Positions 58,681-64,000 of a stretch of DNA of 64,000 nt are shown one piece after another. The translations under genes were made by a program, and so were the position numbers. Within the stretch, counting starts at the first letter, position 1. Each line of letters opens with the position of its first letter. The notes beneath the pieces are model-generated. The model did no database searches and was not told where the DNA came from. It saw only the letters and a program-made list of their open reading frames with translations. The DNA is from Zantedeschia hybrid cultivar (taxonomy: Eukaryota > Streptophyta > Magnoliopsida > Alismatales > Araceae): contig JARZZO010000004.1 of assembly GCA_030544215.1 (NCBI GenBank), forward strand, positions 49,357,980-49,421,979, in the 5' to 3' direction.

Positions 58681-60343
58681 AACAGCCAGTCTGAGGCTAG
58701 TCGTGGGCAACAATGGAGGATAGAGGAATCTTCCTCTCTTTATTCAACGGGTCACGTTCAGAATACCGCAGAACAACCACCACGCCGCACCATCCGCATA
58801 CCTAGGCCACAACCCATTACCATCACCCCTCTACCAACACCCGCATATTACTCGCCCGCACCCAATAACCCATTACCCGCTTTCCTTAAGCCCATCACGC
58901 CCCATACCACTACGCCTCCACCATATAACCCACCACAAACCAACTACGCACCCCTTTTACCATCTAGGCCATTACTCCGCGTACCATTCCCTACTTCGCC
59001 CACTACCACTACCGCCTACCCAGATACCATCCAACCATCCAGACCGCTATTACGCGTGATGTTCCCCACTTTACCAACCACTTATCCATCCACCATCCAA
59101 CCATCTAGGCCTTTGATCCGCACCATGCCACCACCACCTAACCCTACCCCATCACCTACATATCAACCCTCCGCACCGCTTACGCCACCCGACTCTGCGG
59201 TACTTAAGGTGTCACCCGGATCCTCCACGGTTGAGGAACATGCGCTCCAGAGTGGAAGGATTTTCAACAAAGTCTTTCCTCAGTCCACAGTCAGAGACGG
59301 CCCATCACAGCCGACTGAGGAAGCCCATAATGAAGAGAGTGCACCAGGCACTCAATATGACTTGTTGAAACATCTGGACAGAACACCGGCACGGATCACT
59401 GTACTTGAATTGATCAAAAGGTCCAAGATTCACCAAGAAGCCTTAATGGAATACCTACAGAAGGTGATGGTCAACGAAGACGTGCCGGTAGAGAAAATTG
59501 CAGCACTACTAGTTCCTCAGGGGAATCAGCCCTCTATTACATTCCACACATCGGAACTAGCACCGCCAGCCGCCAGAAGCATGGCTCTGAGCATCACGGT
59601 CAATATCTGCAAGAAAGCCGTGGATGCATGCCTGGTTGATACAGGGGCTTCAATTAATGTTTTACCCCCGAAGACCCTAGAGCTGTGCGGTGTGCCCAAG
59701 AAGAAATGGCTGCCTAGCCCCATTTCAGTTACAGCATATGACAACTCTACCCGTTCCCATCTGGGAATGGTTTATTTAAAAGTGGAGTTAGGTCCTGTAA
59801 GTCATGCAGAGGTCGAATTTCACATTCTGGAAATTGACCCTTCTATAAATGCCATTCTGGGACGTCCTTACATTAAAACTCTTGAGGCGATTCCTTCTAC
59901 GAATCACCAATGCCTCAAATTCCCTTTCAAAGGACGAATTATTAAGGTGACGAGCATGCCGATCCTTGCTGCTGCTCATACATTGAATACTAAATATGCT
60001 GCTTTACCTGGCTGACAACCTTTTCTGTCGGTATTACAGGTCTACCATCCAGTGGCTGATCCTTTGAAAGCTGCCACCATTTCTCCTTACCCAATAAATG
60101 CTATCAAAAAGGGGAAGTGCATGAGTACCCCAGGATGGAGAATCATGATGAAGAACGGCTATCAGCCTGGAAGAGGTCTGGGCACACAGTTGCAAGGCAG
60201 GACCACTCCTGTTAAAGATCATCGAGCGGCACCTGGAAGCGGTCTGGGCTATAGGCCGAGAAGACTGAAACAAGACAGGGTTCAGCAAGAAGATGGTCAG
60301 GAAATCTTGGAGACAATGTCTACACCACCCAAAGAAGGCCGAG
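58681..60343 (+). pseudogene. Tat-B protease and G-patch-like region
   Basis: Pro-rich linker, then retropepsin with LVDTGAS (59638-59652) and ILGRPY. A TGA at 60013-60015 is followed in the same frame by the Gly-rich G-patch-like stretch (GYQPGRGLGTQ, GSGLGYRPRR). It runs without interruption into the unknown domain. Confidence 0.88.
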
Positions 60344-61173
60344 ATCCCTTAACATGGACCCTATATACACACTTTGTAAAAGGGCCCATACTTAGTCACG
60401 ACAATACGGTGGTCATTACTTCATGTTTTGACCTCCATGACATATATGGGAGAGACTTGGCCAGACATTGTTCTGAACTACTTACATACCAATCCTTGGA
60501 GGCTCTGCGGCCTATGAAAAGGAGGAAATTCCATGACCCCGAATGTGAATGGTACAGATGGTTCGATCTAAGGGACCTCTACATAGCACTGAACAAATTA
60601 TTCCTAGATCCTGCAGAACCCAAGTGGCCGCCGCAGATCGACGAGCTTATTGAAGGTCCTGGTGCCATCTTTGATAAGCGGATACTGCTGTCGGAAGAAA
60701 CCGATGAAGGGGAGCCAGATGACCCCTATAAAGCTGGTTATACAACAGATCTGCTCTGGAGGGGGACATACCCTTCCCATATCTTTATGCTCCATCCTCT
60801 ATTATGCACACTGCTCTTGACCCCGACTTGGTCGCGGGTCATTACTGAAGATATTCCACGGGCTCCGCCCATTATGATCACTTTGTCCCCTCGGGACCTC
60901 ATTCTATCACCTCCTCTCGACCTAGTGAGGATGTATGATCTGATCTGGGACATATTGCTATATGATCCCCCTAATCATCTGGCCTTGGTGCCGCTTCCTC
61001 TGTCTAATTCTCCTTCCATTTGTATCCATTCCTGCTTTATGTTTAACTCCTCGATGGTCCAAAAAAAAACGCCAATTTGGCAACAAATTCTTCCCAAATC
61101 CTCATCGAGGAAACATCTTACTTGTCCGATTGCCCCCTACCGCGCGGGTCCGTCGGTCAAGATTCTCGCTTAG
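60344..61173 (+). pseudogene. Tat-B unknown domain between protease and RT
   Basis: Open for its whole length and highly similar to 26308-27140 of Tat-A, including FDLHDIYGRDLARHCSELL, KRRKFHDPECEWYRWFD and DDPYKAGYTTDLLWRGTYP. Differences are mostly conservative, which suggests past selection for protein. No known motif is seen; it ends just past the A9 run at 61061-61069. Confidence 0.7.
61061..61089 (+). promoter_or_regulatory. Candidate -1 frameshift site in Tat-B
   Basis: CAA AAA AAA A in frame (A9 at 61061-61069), then CGCC and the stem AATTTG-GCAA-CAAATT (61074-61089), the same arrangement as in Tat-A. The RT frame is again at -1. Confidence 0.5.
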
Positions 61174-62939
61174 ATCTACTCTGTCCCTCCCTACGAGAGG
61201 ATTCCCCTGTATTTCCACTTGTATCCCAGGATTTTCATCCTGCTTCATCTTCATTAGGTTATGATAGGCAGTTTAGTGAAGTTAGGCAGTCCAATTTTAG
61301 GCAGGTTAGTCAGGTTAGGAAGTCTAGGAAACATAAGGGTAGGCAAATTCCAGATAGATACCTCCGGGACTTAGCTAATAAGTGTTCTTCTTGCTCTTTA
61401 ATCCCTCAGCTTTTAGAAGATCCAATTCAGATGCCAGAAGATTGTGCGGACGATGAGTCAGTTAATGATGGGTATGGGGTATATGAGTTAGTGCGTGAAA
61501 AAGACCCCATTATTGAAGATGAGGAAGATGATTAGGACGCGGCTGAGGCGTATGCCAGTGGAGTGAAGAGATTTGATGAACCCTCAGCTGCCGTAGAAGA
61601 GCCCACCAAAGAAATAAACTTAGGGACTGAAGACGAACCTAAGGTTGTCCTCGTCAGTAAAAATCTTTCTACAGAGGATGAGAAGGCAATGGTACAAGTA
61701 CTTAAAGACTATAAGGACACTTTCGCCTGGAGTTATGAAGATATGCCGGGGCTAGACTCATCTCTAGTTGAACACAGGTTAACATTAAAAGATGGAGCTA
61801 GTCCGGTCAAGCAGAAATTAAGGCGATTCCACCCACAAATGACTCTAAAGATGAAGGAAGAAGTCGACAAGTTGCATAAAGCCAAATTCATTAGAGTTGT
61901 CCTTTATCCACAATGGGTGGCCAATATAGTCCCGGTTATGAAGAAGGACGGGAAGGTCAGGATTTGCATTGACTTCCGCGATTTGAACCGGGCGTGTCCT
62001 AAAGATGATTTTCCATTGCCTCATATTGATGTACTCATCGATAACACCGCTGGCTATGAAACGTTATCGTTTATGGATGGATTTTCAGGATACAACCACA
62101 TTAAGTTGGCAGAAGAAGATCAAGAAAATACCTCATTCACTACACCTTGGGGAACATACTGCTATGTTGTCATGCCATTTGGACTGAAGAACGCTGGAGC
62201 CACTTATCAGAGGGCTATGATGGCAATATTTCATGACATGATGCATATAGATCTGGAAGTGTATGTGGATGACTTATTGGTTAAATCTAAGACAAAGGTT
62301 GAGCACGCCAAAGTTTTGGCAAGGGTATTAGAGAGATCGAGAGAGTATCAGTTAAAGATGAACCCCAAGAAATGTGTCTTCGGGGTATCTTCAGGAAAAT
62401 TGCTTGGATTCATCGTCAGCAAACGCGGAATTGAGATCGATCCTAATAAAGCGAAGGCTATCAGAGAAATGCCACCTCCCAAAAACTTGAAAGAATTGAG
62501 AGGATTAATCGGGAGGTTACAATTTATTCGTCGCTTTGTCTCCCAGCACTCACAAAGGTGTAAGCCGTTTTACGAACTTACCAAGCCATGAGTCAAATTC
62601 AATTGGGACGATAAGTGTCAGGAGGCATTTGATGGATTAAAGGACTATTTGGCAAGTCCTCCTGTTTTGAGATCACCATCTCCAGGCAAACCATTGATAC
62701 TTTATATTTCAGTCCTGGATGATGCAGTGAGGGCTGTTCTAGCACAAGAAGATGAGGAAGGAAAGGAGAGAGCAGCCTACTATCTCTCTAAACTTCTCAA
62801 CCCCGCTGAACAGAGATACACGGCGATGGAGAAAACATGTGCAGCATTGGTTTGGGTTGTTCAGAAATTGAAGCACTATTTTCTGGCCCATGAAGTCCTT
62901 CTCATCGCTAGGATGAATCCGATCAAATTCCTTCTGTAG
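61077..62939 (+). pseudogene. pol: Tat-B pol: reverse transcriptase and RNase H
   Basis: Linker, then RT with DGKVRICIDFRDLN, SFMDGFSGYN, PFGLKNAGATYQR and an intact YVDD (62262-62273), then RNase H (YISVLDDAVRAVL, YYLSKLLNPAEQRYTAMEKTC). Stops at 61533 (EDD, stop, DAAE), 62589 and 62937. One or two changes away from open at each point, better kept than Tat-A. Confidence 0.92.
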
Positions 62940-64000
62940 AAATCTGTTCTTACTGATAGGTTAGCACGATGGCAAAGCTTTCTATCTCAATTCAATATCA
63001 TTTACATTCAACAGAAAGCAATCAAAGGCTATGCCATAGCAGAACATCTCGCTCATCACCCCCTTCCTCGAATTGATCCAGTACGATCAGAGTTTCCGGA
63101 TGAGGAACTAATGTCTGTAAATCAAATCAGAGATGATATGTGGACTCTGCATTTTGACGGAGCTCTGAATTCTCATGGAAAGGGTATTGGAATCGTTCTG
63201 TTATCACCTGAAGGTATCACCATTCCACAAGCCTTTCAGCTTAACTTTCCAGTCACCAACAACATAGCTGAATACGAGGCACTCCTTGCTGGCCTCGAGG
63301 CTGCTCATTTTCATGGTGCCACCAAACTCAGGATTGTAGGTGACAGCCAACTAATTTTTCGCCAAGTGCTGACCAAGTATCGAACTCTTGATCCTAAGCT
63401 CAAACCTTATCAAGAACTTACTTCTGCATACTCAAAGCTTTTCACAAAATTGATCTTTGTCCATGTCCCTAGAAATCAAAACATCTTAGCTGACGCTCTA
63501 GCTTCACTTGCATCTTCCCTTGATTTTTCGATCAGCAAGCAATCCGAATCAATCATAGTTCATAGGCGTCTTTCACCTGCCGTGAAAGATCCTTCATTTC
63601 TTAGAACTAAGGAAAAATTGCTGAAGAAATTCAGAGATGGGAGTATTGTGGAGAAAAGAGAAATCATGTTGATGGAGCTGTTAAAAGAGATGGATGATGA
63701 ACAGAAGCCATGGTATTATGAAATTGTAAAATATTGTGAAGATCAATCGTATCCTGAGGAAGCTACAACTGAGGAAAAGAGAGCTATCAGGAGAGTTGCT
63801 CAACGATACACCCTAGTTGGGGGAGCATTGTATAAGAGAGGTTTTGATGGAGTTCTTCTGAGATGTCTAGACGAAGATGAGCTTTGGAAGGTTACGGAAG
63901 GAGCTCATAGTGGAGTTTGTGGTGGCCATGTCAATGGACAGATGCTAGCAAAGAAAATCCTTAGACAAGGATTTTATTGGTCAACCATGGAAGAAGATTG
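62940..64000 (+). pseudogene. Tat-B pol: archaeal-type RNase H and start of integrase, partial
   Basis: Open from 62940 to the window end. Connection LARWQSFLSQFNI; second RNase H at about 63135-63530 with WTLHFDGALNSHGKG, NNIAEYEALLAGLEAA, GDSQLI and a complete ADALASLAS (Asp present, unlike Tat-A). The integrase HH part (AHSGVCGGHVNGQ) is reached at about 63900. The rest lies outside. Confidence 0.9.

Larger units (their letters stand above)
42978..64000 (-). mobile_element. Copia-3: Ty1/copia element, minus strand, runs off window
   Basis: The 3' LTR starts at 42983 (TGTTGGGTTCTCGC), is interrupted by the gag-only element, and ends at 51534. PPT, RH, RT and INT follow on the minus strand to 54196, where Tat-B is inserted. 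GCTAT (42978-42982) is the left target duplication; the right one is outside. Clearly related to copia-1 but a different subfamily. Confidence 0.88.
54192..64000 (+). mobile_element. Tat-B: second Tat-lineage element, runs off window
   Basis: The 5' LTR is at 54197-55530 and the coding order is as in Tat-A. It is inserted antisense in the copia-3 integrase. TCAGG (54192-54196) is the left target duplication. It lacks the solo LTR present in Tat-A. Stops or shifts occur near 57230, 57832, 60013, 61533, 62589 and 62937, so this copy is also dead. The window ends in the integrase zinc region. Confidence 0.93.

Overview
The window is plant nuclear DNA made almost entirely of nested transposable elements. 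The evidence is the set of element types: Ty1/copia and Ty3/gypsy LTR retrotransposons with tRNA-iMet primer sites, a Tat-lineage gypsy element with a second, archaeal-type RNase H, a LINE, a SINE and MITEs. I found no intact host gene, tRNA, rRNA or CRISPR array. The species cannot be fixed from this sequence; a flowering plant is the safe reading.

Layout. 1-10296: AT-rich intergenic DNA with an (AT)n(GA)n microsatellite, one SINE with a perfect 19-bp target duplication, two related MITEs, a 1.2-kb stretch dense in the palindrome AATCGATTA, and an LTR-like remnant. 10297-41911: a five-deep nest. An internally short LINE (minus, 11-bp duplication) holds an old copia solo LTR. That LTR was split by a younger full-length copia element of the same family (copia-1, minus, 11157-39685, duplication GTTAC). 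Copia-1 was split in turn by a gypsy solo LTR (13445-15881, TTATC) and by a complete Tat-type gypsy element (Tat-A, plus, 17852-34473, CTTAC). Tat-A carries another gypsy solo LTR (24001-26307, GGGAT). 41912-64000: a truncated gypsy LTR is interrupted by a second copia element (copia-3, minus) that runs off the window. Its 3' LTR contains a complete non-autonomous gag-only LTR element (43722-50718, TGGAA), and its integrase region contains a second Tat element (Tat-B, plus, 54197 to beyond 64000).

How the parts work together. The copia polyproteins are Gag-PR-INT-RT-RH. The Tat elements are Gag-PR-(G-patch-like)-(unknown ~230-aa domain)-RT-RH-aRNH-INT. All copies carry stop codons or frameshifts and are read here as pseudogenes. 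The gag-only element has no pol and would need enzymes supplied by another element.

The strongest unexplained signal is a 36-bp dyad module, arm-GCGTC-N10-GACGC-arm. The spacer is exactly 10 nt in the copies I measured, and about 65 copies occur. It is found in the LTRs and leaders of two otherwise different gypsy lineages and appears absent from the copia elements. A second signal is a set of four hairpins in the copia-1 leader that share one loop (core GTGTTTACCCG) on four different self-complementary stems. A third is a conserved poly-A plus hairpin at the junction where the Tat RT frame lies at -1 to the preceding frame, in both copies.
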